From an uncultured Verrucomicrobia subdivision 3 bacterium (GTDB taxonomy: Bacteria > Verrucomicrobiota > Verrucomicrobiia > Limisphaerales > UBA11358), in assembly GCA_903833055.1 (NCBI GenBank), contig CAILDU010000070.1, positions 1-49,118 on the forward strand: a stretch of 49,118 bases of DNA. The letters run 5' to 3'. Under the pieces are notes generated by a model. That model was not told the origin of the DNA. It saw only the letters and a program-made list of their open reading frames with translations, and did not search any database. Shown here piece after piece: positions 1-6,133 of this stretch; positions within the stretch are counted from its first letter, which is position 1; each line of letters starts with the position of its first letter. Both the position numbers and the translations under genes were made by a program.

Positions 1-1
1 G

Positions 2-154
2 CCGTTCACGAAATTTTATCCCGCCGAGGATTACCATCAGGGTTATTACGACGCCAATTCCAGCCAGCCTTACTGTCAGGTCGTCATCACGCCCAAACTG
101 GAAAAGCTGGAGCATAAAAAAGTTATCGAGACGACTGTGCAGACGCCAAAGTGA
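2..154 (+). CDS. msrA: Peptide methionine-(S)-sulfoxide reductase MsrA, C-terminal end (partial)
   Basis: The gene enters from the left edge, and 50 codons in frame 2 run to a TGA stop. The visible peptide contains [12 protein letters not shown], then [17 protein letters not shown], which is the characteristic C-terminal part of MsrA enzymes. This family reduces methionine-S-sulfoxide in damaged proteins, usually in the cytoplasm, with thioredoxin as reductant. The catalytic N-terminal GCFW motif would lie outside the window, so activity cannot be judged. The tail ends in a short charged stretch ([13 protein letters not shown]) with no reductase B domain fused behind it. The next gene, rex, lies about 60 bases downstream on the same strand; both are redox related, but co-transcription is only inferred. 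Confidence 0.85.
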   Translation, partial: PFTKFYPAEDYHQGYYDANSSQPYCQVVITPKLEKLEHKKVIETTVQTPK

Positions 155-215
155 GAACGGAATTAAAAATCCCACCACACATCCGCTTGCGTAGAACTTT
201 GCGGTCGTTTAATTT

Positions 216-854
216 TTGCGCGTGAAAAAAGTTGGCCGACCCATCATCCCCCGCAAGACAATTTACCGGCTTTCGATTTATCTGCGCTGTCTTGCGCGGC
301 TGCGCGAGAATAGTCTCGGCACGGTTTCCAGCGAGGCGCTCGCCAAAGCCGCCGGCGTCAAACCCACGCAACTCCGCAAAGACCTCGCTTACTTCGGCAC
401 ATTCGGCACGCGCGGTCTCGGCTACGACGTCAACGAACTTTCCCTGAAAATTTCCGACGAACTCGGCACGTCCAGTTTGCAGCCCGTCATTCTTGTCGGC
501 GTCGGCCATCTCGGTCTCGCGCTCGTTTCCTATCGCGGTTTTGAAAAAGAAGGTTTTGAAATCATCGCTGCCTTCGACGCCGAACCGCGCCGCAAACGTG
601 ACAAGGAAATCAAGCAGCCCATTCTCGGCATGAACGAAATGTCCGCTTTCATTCGCGAAAACAACGTAAAAATGGCGATTCTCTCCGTGCCCGCCGCCGC
701 CGCCCAAACCGTCGCCAACCAGCTCATCGAAAGCGGTGTAATGGGCATTTTGAATTTTTCACCCAGCGTTCTCGCCGTGCCGGAAGACGTGATGGTCAAT
801 AACGTCAACCTCGCCATCGAGTTGGAAAACCTGAGTTACTTTATTCAGGGCTGA
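216..854 (+). CDS. rex: Redox-sensing transcriptional repressor Rex
   Basis: The 212-residue protein has the Rex layout. A winged-helix DNA-binding domain (about residues 10-80) carries the family signature KPTQLRKDLAYFG followed by GTRGLGYDV. A Rossmann NAD(H)-binding domain starts at VILVGVGHLG (GxGxxG, residues 95-100), and a C-terminal helix ends in ENLSYFIQG. Rex senses the NADH/NAD+ ratio and represses fermentation and respiration genes when NADH is low. The length matches the family (about 205-215). The first codon given is TTG at 216; a GTG at 222 (MKKVGRP) is an equally good start and neither has a clear Shine-Dalgarno sequence. No Rex target operon is recognisable next to it. The following gene is convergent, with only 6 bases between stops. 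Confidence 0.95.
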   Translation: MRVKKVGRPIIPRKTIYRLSIYLRCLARLRENSLGTVSSEALAKAAGVKPTQLRKDLAYFGTFGTRGLGYDVNELSLKISDELGTSSLQPVILVGVGHLGLALVSYRGFEKEGFEIIAAFDAEPRRKRDKEIKQPILGMNEMSAFIRENNVKMAILSVPAAAAQTVANQLIESGVMGILNFSPSVLAVPEDVMVNNVNLAIELENLSYFIQG

Positions 855-860
855 AAATTT

Positions 861-1976
861 TCAGCGCGCCGTTGCAGTTTTTAAATCCCGCGACGTTGCC
901 AACGCAATCACGCGACCTTGCTCGCCGACGGCGCAGTAGAAGTGATAAACCACGCCGTTCCATTTCAATACCCACGGCTTGTGCGCGTAAGTTTTGTCGT
1001 AAGGCTCCGACGGCTCGATTAAATTTTGTCCCGTCCATTTCGTCCAGTGAACCAAATCGTAGGAACACGCAAACGTGTCGAACGCCTTCGGTTTCCAGCC
1101 CGCGCCAAAATAAAACATTGTCCATACATCGCCCATTTTCACGATTTGCGGATCGCCGGTGATGCCGTTAGTTTTCGCCTCGCCATTCGCCACGACCGGA
1201 TTTTCGCCGTAACGATTCCAGTTCACCATGTTCGTCGAAACCGCCATGCCGATGCGCTCAAAACCATTTTTATATTTGCCGTTGTAAAACATCACGAACG
1301 GCCAACCGAGCGATTTCGTTTCGTCGTGAATGATGGAACTCTTGTAAAGCGTCTTGCGCTCAAAACTCCTCACGTCCGTTTGCTTCGGCGACAACACCGG
1401 ATTCTCCGCGAGCCGACTCCACTCCGTCACCTTCGTCGGATTTTTCGTCCACGCAATTCCAATTGAAAGTGGATCTGTCTCGTAACCTTGTTTCGCGCCG
1501 CCGATGTAGGACAACCAGAATTTGCCGCCAAACTTTTCCAACTCATGCGTTCCGTCCCAGCGATAATCATACAAGGCAATTCCACCATCTTCCTGCCACG
1601 CGTCCCAAAGATTCGTCGCAGTGAACGAAAGAATCCTTCCAAGTTTTTCCCAATGGAGCAAATCATCGCTACGCGCGAGAAAAGTCTGGTAGCCAACCTT
1701 GTTCGTGATGGCGACATACATCATAAACCAGTGGTCGCCGCTGCAAAAAATACTCGGGCAATCCACAAATTCATTCGTGCCCGCGCCCTGAATGACCACG
1801 CCGTATTTGAACGGCGTTTTCACTTCGTCATAAATCTGCGCCATCGTGTTCGTATCCACGAGCCGCGTTTCAGGAATGGCGGGAATAACGGCGCGAACAG
1901 AATTTATTTCGTCGGCAAAAATAAAATTGGCCGCGCAAAATAAAACCGCAGCGAACAGGTAAAATCTTTTTAGCAT
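861..1976 (-). CDS. Secreted five-bladed-propeller glycoside hydrolase-like protein
   Basis: The 371-residue product starts with a clear signal peptide (MLKRFYLFAAVLFCAANFIFA, cleavage probably after FA-D), so it is exported. The body repeats propeller-blade motifs typical of the GH43/GH32/GH130 fold: CPSIFCSGDHWFMMYV, ARSDDLLHWEKLG, PFVMFYNGKY, MAVSTNMVNWNRYG, GDPQIVKMGDVWTMFYFG and KPWVLKWNGVVYHFYCAV. Candidate acidic catalytic residues lie in DCPS, DETK and GDPQ, but I cannot fix the family or substrate. The start codon overlaps the end of the upstream isomerase gene by 7 bases, which suggests translational coupling. With that isomerase and a mutarotase next to it, a role in releasing a pentose or deoxyhexose from a plant or algal glycan is plausible, but this is inference. 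Confidence 0.72.
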   Translation of the reverse strand: MLKRFYLFAAVLFCAANFIFADEINSVRAVIPAIPETRLVDTNTMAQIYDEVKTPFKYGVVIQGAGTNEFVDCPSIFCSGDHWFMMYVAITNKVGYQTFLARSDDLLHWEKLGRILSFTATNLWDAWQEDGGIALYDYRWDGTHELEKFGGKFWLSYIGGAKQGYETDPLSIGIAWTKNPTKVTEWSRLAENPVLSPKQTDVRSFERKTLYKSSIIHDETKSLGWPFVMFYNGKYKNGFERIGMAVSTNMVNWNRYGENPVVANGEAKTNGITGDPQIVKMGDVWTMFYFGAGWKPKAFDTFACSYDLVHWTKWTGQNLIEPSEPYDKTYAHKPWVLKWNGVVYHFYCAVGEQGRVIALATSRDLKTATAR

Positions 1977-3397
1977 ACCCGCGCCACTTCCACGCCAAGC
2001 AACTTGCCGAGCTTGTCAATTTTGTCCGCGATGTGGCCGACGCCAACCGCGCAATGATGCGCCGGGCCGTGCGCGTTCCAGTCATTCACAAACTTCCGCG
2101 CGCCGATGGAAAATTTGTAGCGACTGTTTGTGTTGCCGATTTCCAAAATCGGGCCGGGAACGGATTCGCCTTCTGCGACGAGCAATTTTAATTTTCCACC
2201 CTGCGTTTCCACGACGGAAAGCAAGGTGACCGCGCCGTGTTTCACGGACATTTCCACCGAGAGTCCCCTGCCCACCTTGCCGTGATAGACTTTTAACGGA
2301 CGCACTTTCGTTTTGCCCTCGGCAATCTTGATGTGCCCCGGCCCGTCGTGTCCCATCAAAACCACATCGTCCGTAAAATCCATCGCGTAATATTCCGTGA
2401 ACGATCCGCCGACGCCGAAGGTGTCCATGATCTTCATGGCCTGCGCGTTTTTCACTTCATATTCGCCGGCTACTGGAATACCGCGCGCGGTGAGCAACGA
2501 ATTTCCTAAAATGATTGAACTGATGGCATCTTCGTTTTCCTCGTTGCCCGTGCCGTTGTAAAAATAAGCGAGCGAGCCGAGGTTGTGTTCCTTCACCAAA
2601 CGGTCAAGCGCAACGGAAGTTTTCGCGGCGCGTTCGAGTTCAGGTTGCGAACAATCCGGTTGCACTGAGAAAACTTTTTTAAACTTCGCGACGCGTTCTT
2701 TGATTTGCTTTGCAGAAACTTCGCGGCGCAACGCAGCGAGTTCATCCACCTCCAAAATTTCCAGATGACCCCCGAACGTGGCGCATTGCAGCGTCGTGTC
2801 GGAATAAATATCCAGCATCCCACCGTAATAATGCCCCATCAAACCGAGACGATTGTGAAACATCGTGTGCGCGACGCGCGCGGCTTCAATCCACGCATCC
2901 ACTTCATTCCAGCAAATCGGATCGTCGTGCAACATTCCGGTTACTTGATGAAAATCAATCTTTGCGCGACTGAAAACATTCGCTATTTCCGGCACGGGAC
3001 ACGCGGCGCAATACGCCAGCCAGTCGCCAGTCATCGCCGTGCGGTCGCCCATTTTATTAAATTTTTCGTAATCAATCGCGACGGCGGGCGCGAGGTTCAG
3101 AATGATGACAGGAACTTTTGCGCGCTGCACGACCGGCAAAACGGTGGACGAAAGCGCGTAGGTCGTGACGTGCAGAAAAATTACATCCACGTCGGCTTCA
3201 CGAAATTTATGTCCGGCTTCAAGCGCCTTCACCGGATTGTCAATCAGGCCGAGATTTACAACTTCAACGCCCGGACGCGCCAGTTTTTTCTGAACGGTGC
3301 GGACGTAACCTTCGAGGCGCGGCTTTAATCCTTTGAATTGCGGCCAGTAAGTGTCGAGGCCGATGCCGAACAGTCCGACGCGAAGATTACGTTTCAT
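1970..3397 (-). CDS. L-fucose/L-arabinose isomerase family protein
   Basis: The 475-residue protein has the length and layout of the AraA/FucI superfamily, which converts aldoses to ketoses with a divalent metal. The N-terminal part (RVGLFGIGLDTYWPQF) and the middle VPVIILNLAPAVAIDY match the open alpha/beta domains. The C-terminal half has GVGGSFTEYYAMDF (E335, in the place of an AraA catalytic Glu), LMGHDGPGH (residues 348-355) and GPAHHCAVGVGH (His447/448, in the place of the AraA metal His). The second catalytic Glu of classical AraA is not obvious, because the GHDGPGH segment occupies that place. The substrate may therefore not be arabinose. The gene lies between an RbsD/FucU mutarotase (upstream) and a secreted glycosidase (downstream, 7-base overlap), consistent with a small sugar-use operon. 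Confidence 0.78.
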   Translation of the reverse strand: MKRNLRVGLFGIGLDTYWPQFKGLKPRLEGYVRTVQKKLARPGVEVVNLGLIDNPVKALEAGHKFREADVDVIFLHVTTYALSSTVLPVVQRAKVPVIILNLAPAVAIDYEKFNKMGDRTAMTGDWLAYCAACPVPEIANVFSRAKIDFHQVTGMLHDDPICWNEVDAWIEAARVAHTMFHNRLGLMGHYYGGMLDIYSDTTLQCATFGGHLEILEVDELAALRREVSAKQIKERVAKFKKVFSVQPDCSQPELERAAKTSVALDRLVKEHNLGSLAYFYNGTGNEENEDAISSIILGNSLLTARGIPVAGEYEVKNAQAMKIMDTFGVGGSFTEYYAMDFTDDVVLMGHDGPGHIKIAEGKTKVRPLKVYHGKVGRGLSVEMSVKHGAVTLLSVVETQGGKLKLLVAEGESVPGPILEIGNTNSRYKFSIGARKFVNDWNAHGPAHHCAVGVGHIADKIDKLGKLLGVEVARVC

Positions 3398-3409
3398 ATT
3401 AAAATACTT

Positions 3410-3470
3410 CCGCAGATTTCACAGATGAACGCAGATTGTATTTATCTGCGAAAATCTGCGTCATCTGCGG
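3410..3470. repeat. Palindromic CGCAGATT-word element (family B)
   Basis: The left arm 3410-3437 is built from 9-10-base words ending in CAGAT(T/G). The right arm 3453-3470 (AATCTGCGTCATCTGCGG) is its inverted partner, with an ATCTGCG copy in the loop. It fills most of the gap between the mutarotase and isomerase genes of one operon, so the transcript would carry a strong hairpin. A half copy lies near 49010. Confidence 0.7.
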
Positions 3471-3480
3471 ACAAATTGTT

Positions 3481-3870
3481 TTAGCCGGAAATCAAAATCG
3501 TATTCGCATATTGCGTCGTGTCGCCGGTGCGAATCAGGCCGATGGCGTGCGGCACGCGCTTCTTAAATTCGACGTGCGATTCAAATTTTGTCGGCACACC
3601 TTTCAACGCGGCGGCGAATTTTGCGCGCGTGGCGGGCGAATTGTTTTTCAAAAATTCCTTCGCTTGAATCGCCTCGGTGAAATTATGGTTCGCGCGCACG
3701 GCGGCGATGAGTTGCAGCACCGTCGGCAAATCGTCCACGACGGAAATGTCCACCGTCTCAATCATCGGCCAGAACGGAAAGCCGCGGTCGGCGATGACTA
3801 GCGCGTTGGTGTGACGCACGCACGCAAGCAGCGCGAGGATTTGCGGATTGAGTAGGCCGTGGTTAATCAT
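3481..3870 (-). CDS. RbsD/FucU family sugar mutarotase
   Basis: The 129-residue protein matches the RbsD/FucU family, which interconverts pyranose and furanose forms or the anomers of ribose and fucose. Diagnostic positions are visible: the catalytic His at residue 20 (CVRHTNALVIADRGFPF), Asp28 in IADRG, the middle VDISVVDDLPTVLQLI, a Lys in the EFKKRVP segment, and the C-terminal signature RTGDTTQYANTILISG. The length agrees with RbsD (about 130-140). It has no signal peptide, so it acts in the cytoplasm. The gene is 9 bases downstream of the hexomutase and upstream of the isomerase, all on the minus strand. The isomerase neighbour favours a fucose- or arabinose-related role over ribose, but the sequence does not decide. 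Confidence 0.85.
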   Translation of the reverse strand: MINHGLLNPQILALLACVRHTNALVIADRGFPFWPMIETVDISVVDDLPTVLQLIAAVRANHNFTEAIQAKEFLKNNSPATRAKFAAALKGVPTKFESHVEFKKRVPHAIGLIRTGDTTQYANTILISG

Positions 3871-3879
3871 AAAAAAATT

Positions 3880-5298
3880 CTAGTGGCGCAACAACGAGAC
3901 GCCAAGCTTCAAAAGTTTCTGCACATCGGCATCGGACTTGGCCTCGGCGTAAATGCGTAAAACGGGTTCCGTGCCGGAGCCGCGTAACATCAGCCACGTC
4001 GAATCTTCCGCGACAAACTTTACGCCGTCGCGCGCATCCACTTTGACCAACGGCGAACGGAGAAGTTTTTGGGGCGGATTCGTTTTAAGAAATTCCATGA
4101 GCGCGGCGCGTTTCGCCAATGGATACTGGGCGTCGTAACGGTCGTAACGATGCGGACCAAATTCTTTTTCCAGTTTCGCGTAAATTTTATTTACGGAAAC
4201 TTTCTCCATCGCCAGCATCTCCAGCAAAAACAATCCGGCGGCAATTCCGTCGCGTTCGGGAATGTGATTGGCGAAACCGACCGATCCGCTTTCTTCCGCG
4301 CCAAAGAGCGCGCCGGGCTTCATCATTTCCGGCGCGATGAAACGGAAACCGATGCCGACTTCCGTGAGCGGCAAATTCCACGCGGCGCACATTTTATCCA
4401 CCATCGCCGTCGTGTTAAAAGTTTTGGTCACCACGCCGCGCCCGCCGCGATTGCGAACGAGATGATGCAACAATAACGCAATGACTTGCTGGTTCGTCAG
4501 CGGATTTCCGCGACCATCCATCGCACCTATGCGGTCGGCATCGCCGTCGGTGACGAGACAAATATCGTGCGGATTCTTTTTTAACTGTGCACCGCCGAGC
4601 GCGTAATTTTTCGGCAACGGTTCGGGACAAATGCCGCCGAATAAAATATCGTGCGCGCCGTTGAGCGTCGTGACTTTGCAATTCGTTTTGGCGAGCAGTG
4701 TTTTAAAAACGCCCGCACCGACGCCGAACAATGCATCATGCGCGACACGGAGTTTGGATTTAGCGATGAGTTTGAAATCCACCAGTTTTTTTATCGCCGC
4801 AAAATGCGCCGGACGGATGTCGGCAGTTTTTAATTTTAAATTTTTAGTTTTTAGTTGCAGCGGATTCTTGTCCAAAAGTTTTTCCACAGCCTTGCACGTC
4901 GCTTCATCACTGCTGCCGCCGAAGTGCGATTTCAGCTTGAAGCCATTGAAGATTGGTGGATTGTGGCTGGCGGTAATCATCACGCCGCCGACCGCGCCAA
5001 GATTTTTTACGGCGAAGGAAATACACGGTGTCGGCGTCGGTTCCGGCGTGAGGACAGCTTCAAAATTATTTCCGGCAAAAACTTCGGCGGTGATTTGCGC
5101 GAAACGGTCAGAGAGAAAACGGCGGTCGTAGCCGATGATGACTTTTAATTTGTGATTGAAGATTTCGGATTTCGGATTTTTGGTTTCCGATTGCCAATAG
5201 TCGGCGGTCGCCTGCGCGACGCGGGCGACGTTCGCAAAGGTAAAATCTTCCGCGATGATCGCGCGCCAGCCGTCGGTGCCAAATTTAATTTGGCTCAT
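3880..5298 (-). CDS. Phosphoglucomutase/phosphomannomutase
   Basis: The 472-residue alpha-D-phosphohexomutase moves a phosphate between C1 and C6 of glucose or mannose. I start it at MSQIKFGTDGWRA (5298). A longer upstream reading is possible, but it only overlaps rpe and lacks family sequence. All four family loops are present: TASHNPP (phosphoserine Ser111), the metal loop DGDADR, the sugar loop GAEESGSVGF, and RGSGTEPVLRIYAEA for phosphate binding. Its ATG overlaps the rpe TGA (ATGA), so translation is coupled. Two stretches look foreign to the family: residues about 37-51 (SETKNPKSEIFNHKL) and about 147-159 (LQLKTKNLKLKTA). Both are encoded by low-complexity repeat DNA found elsewhere in intergenic positions. 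The substrate (glucose versus mannose) is not resolved. Confidence 0.92.
   Translation of the reverse strand: MSQIKFGTDGWRAIIAEDFTFANVARVAQATADYWQSETKNPKSEIFNHKLKVIIGYDRRFLSDRFAQITAEVFAGNNFEAVLTPEPTPTPCISFAVKNLGAVGGVMITASHNPPIFNGFKLKSHFGGSSDEATCKAVEKLLDKNPLQLKTKNLKLKTADIRPAHFAAIKKLVDFKLIAKSKLRVAHDALFGVGAGVFKTLLAKTNCKVTTLNGAHDILFGGICPEPLPKNYALGGAQLKKNPHDICLVTDGDADRIGAMDGRGNPLTNQQVIALLLHHLVRNRGGRGVVTKTFNTTAMVDKMCAAWNLPLTEVGIGFRFIAPEMMKPGALFGAEESGSVGFANHIPERDGIAAGLFLLEMLAMEKVSVNKIYAKLEKEFGPHRYDRYDAQYPLAKRAALMEFLKTNPPQKLLRSPLVKVDARDGVKFVAEDSTWLMLRGSGTEPVLRIYAEAKSDADVQKLLKLGVSLLRH
4826..4857 (-). repeat. 32-base AT-rich dispersed element inside the hexomutase gene (family D, copy 1)
   Basis: Read on the minus strand it begins CAACTAAAAACTAAAAATTT and ends AATTAAAAAC. 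It aligns with the intergenic copy at 6017-6048 (same length, few mismatches) and with a shorter copy at 6103-6127. It is translated as LKTKNLKLKT within the hexomutase. Confidence 0.75.
5158..5190 (-). repeat. GATTTCGG-type word repeat inside the hexomutase gene
   Basis: The + strand shows GATTTCGGATTTCGGATTTT followed by TGGTTTCCGA, a 7-base word (ATTTCGG) in two tandem copies plus degenerate copies. It encodes SETKNPKSEIF in the N-terminal domain, just before the conserved IIGYDRRF strand. The base composition differs sharply from the surrounding coding DNA. Confidence 0.6.
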
Positions 5299-6011
5299 AA
5301 GAGTAGTGACGGATCCGAAACGCTTGGAACCTTTAAATCCGCCAGCGCGGGGTCGTTGTCGTGCGCGATTTTTCGCATCTTGGTGATGGCAGACTTCAAG
5401 CTGCGTGCGCCAAACAAACTTGTTCCCGCAACAAACGTATCCGCTCCGGCGCGGGCGCATTCGGCGACGGTTTGATTGTTGATGCCGCCGTCCACTTCGA
5501 GACGATAATTCAATTTCCGTTCACGTCGCCACGCGTCAGCCTGCTGGATTTTTGGCAGGCATTCGTGAATAAAACTTTGTCCGCCGAAGCCGGGGTTGAC
5601 GGTCATCACGAGGAGCATATCAATCTTGTCGAGATATGGCTGGGCGGCGGTGATGGCGGTAGGCGGATTGACAGCGAGGCCGACTTTTTTACCGAGCTGT
5701 TTGATTTTCCAGATGAGCGGCAAAACTTGTTCGCCGAGTTCAACGTGGATGATGATTTGGTCAGCGCCAGCTTTGGCAAATGGTTCGAGAAGAATTTCCG
5801 GCTTGCCACACATGAGATGCACGTCGAAGAAAAGTTTTTTGGCGTGTGGCCGAACGGCGGCGACGACCGCGGGGCCGAAGGAAATGTTCGGAACGAACTG
5901 GCCGTCCATGATGTCGAGGTGCAGCCAATCGGCACCGGCGCGTTCGGCGCGGGTAGCATCCTTGCCGAGGCAGGTGAAATCGGCGGCGAGGAGTGAGGGC
6001 GCAATAATCAT
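5295..6011 (-). CDS. rpe: Ribulose-phosphate 3-epimerase
   Basis: The 238-residue TIM-barrel enzyme converts ribulose-5-phosphate to xylulose-5-phosphate in the pentose phosphate pathway. Clear family motifs are IIAPSLLAADF at the N-terminus, the metal/acid segment WLHLDIMDGQFVPNISFG, the histidine segment FFDVHLMC, the MTVNPGFGGQSFI loop, and the second Asp in LEVDGGIN. The length is a little above the usual 220-225 because of a short C-terminal tail (ADLKVPSVSDPSLLL). The last bases overlap the hexomutase start by four (ATGA). No Shine-Dalgarno sequence is evident, because repeat DNA runs almost up to the start codon. It forms the upstream end of the rpe-hexomutase-mutarotase-isomerase-glycosidase run. 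Confidence 0.96.
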   Translation of the reverse strand: MIIAPSLLAADFTCLGKDATRAERAGADWLHLDIMDGQFVPNISFGPAVVAAVRPHAKKLFFDVHLMCGKPEILLEPFAKAGADQIIIHVELGEQVLPLIWKIKQLGKKVGLAVNPPTAITAAQPYLDKIDMLLVMTVNPGFGGQSFIHECLPKIQQADAWRRERKLNYRLEVDGGINNQTVAECARAGADTFVAGTSLFGARSLKSAITKMRKIAHDNDPALADLKVPSVSDPSLLL

Positions 6012-6016
6012 TACGA

Positions 6017-6048
6017 GTTTTTAATTCTTAATTTTTAATTTTGAGTTG
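6017..6048 (-). repeat. 32-base AT-rich dispersed element, intergenic (family D, copy 2)
   Basis: On the minus strand it reads CAACTCAAAATTAAAAATTA and continues AGAATTAAAAAC. It lies between the histidine kinase stop and the rpe start, immediately upstream of rpe. It is closely similar to the copy inside the hexomutase (4826-4857) and is inverted relative to the copy at 6103-6127, so the gap can fold into a long AT-rich hairpin. Confidence 0.75.
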
Positions 6049-6102
6049 GAAGCAAATACTGGCGTAACAATTGTCAGCTCACATGATTCCATTTCGGGCA
6101 AA

Positions 6103-6127
6103 CAACTTAAAACTAAAAATTAAAAAC
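6103..6127 (+). repeat. AT-rich dispersed element, intergenic (family D, copy 3, shorter)
   Basis: It reads CAACTTAAAACTAAAAATTA followed by AAAAC on the plus strand. It is the inverted partner of copy 2 and lies six bases from the stop codon of the histidine kinase gene. Together, copies 2 and 3 occupy about half of the 6012-6133 gap; the remainder shows nothing recognisable. Confidence 0.7.
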
Positions 6128-6133
6128 GGAAAA

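Noticed and set aside
5299-5460. Extended N-terminus for the hexomutase gene
   Set aside because: The extra residues lie opposite nothing but overlap rpe in another frame and do not resemble the family; the ATG at 5298 gives the conserved start and an ATGA overlap.
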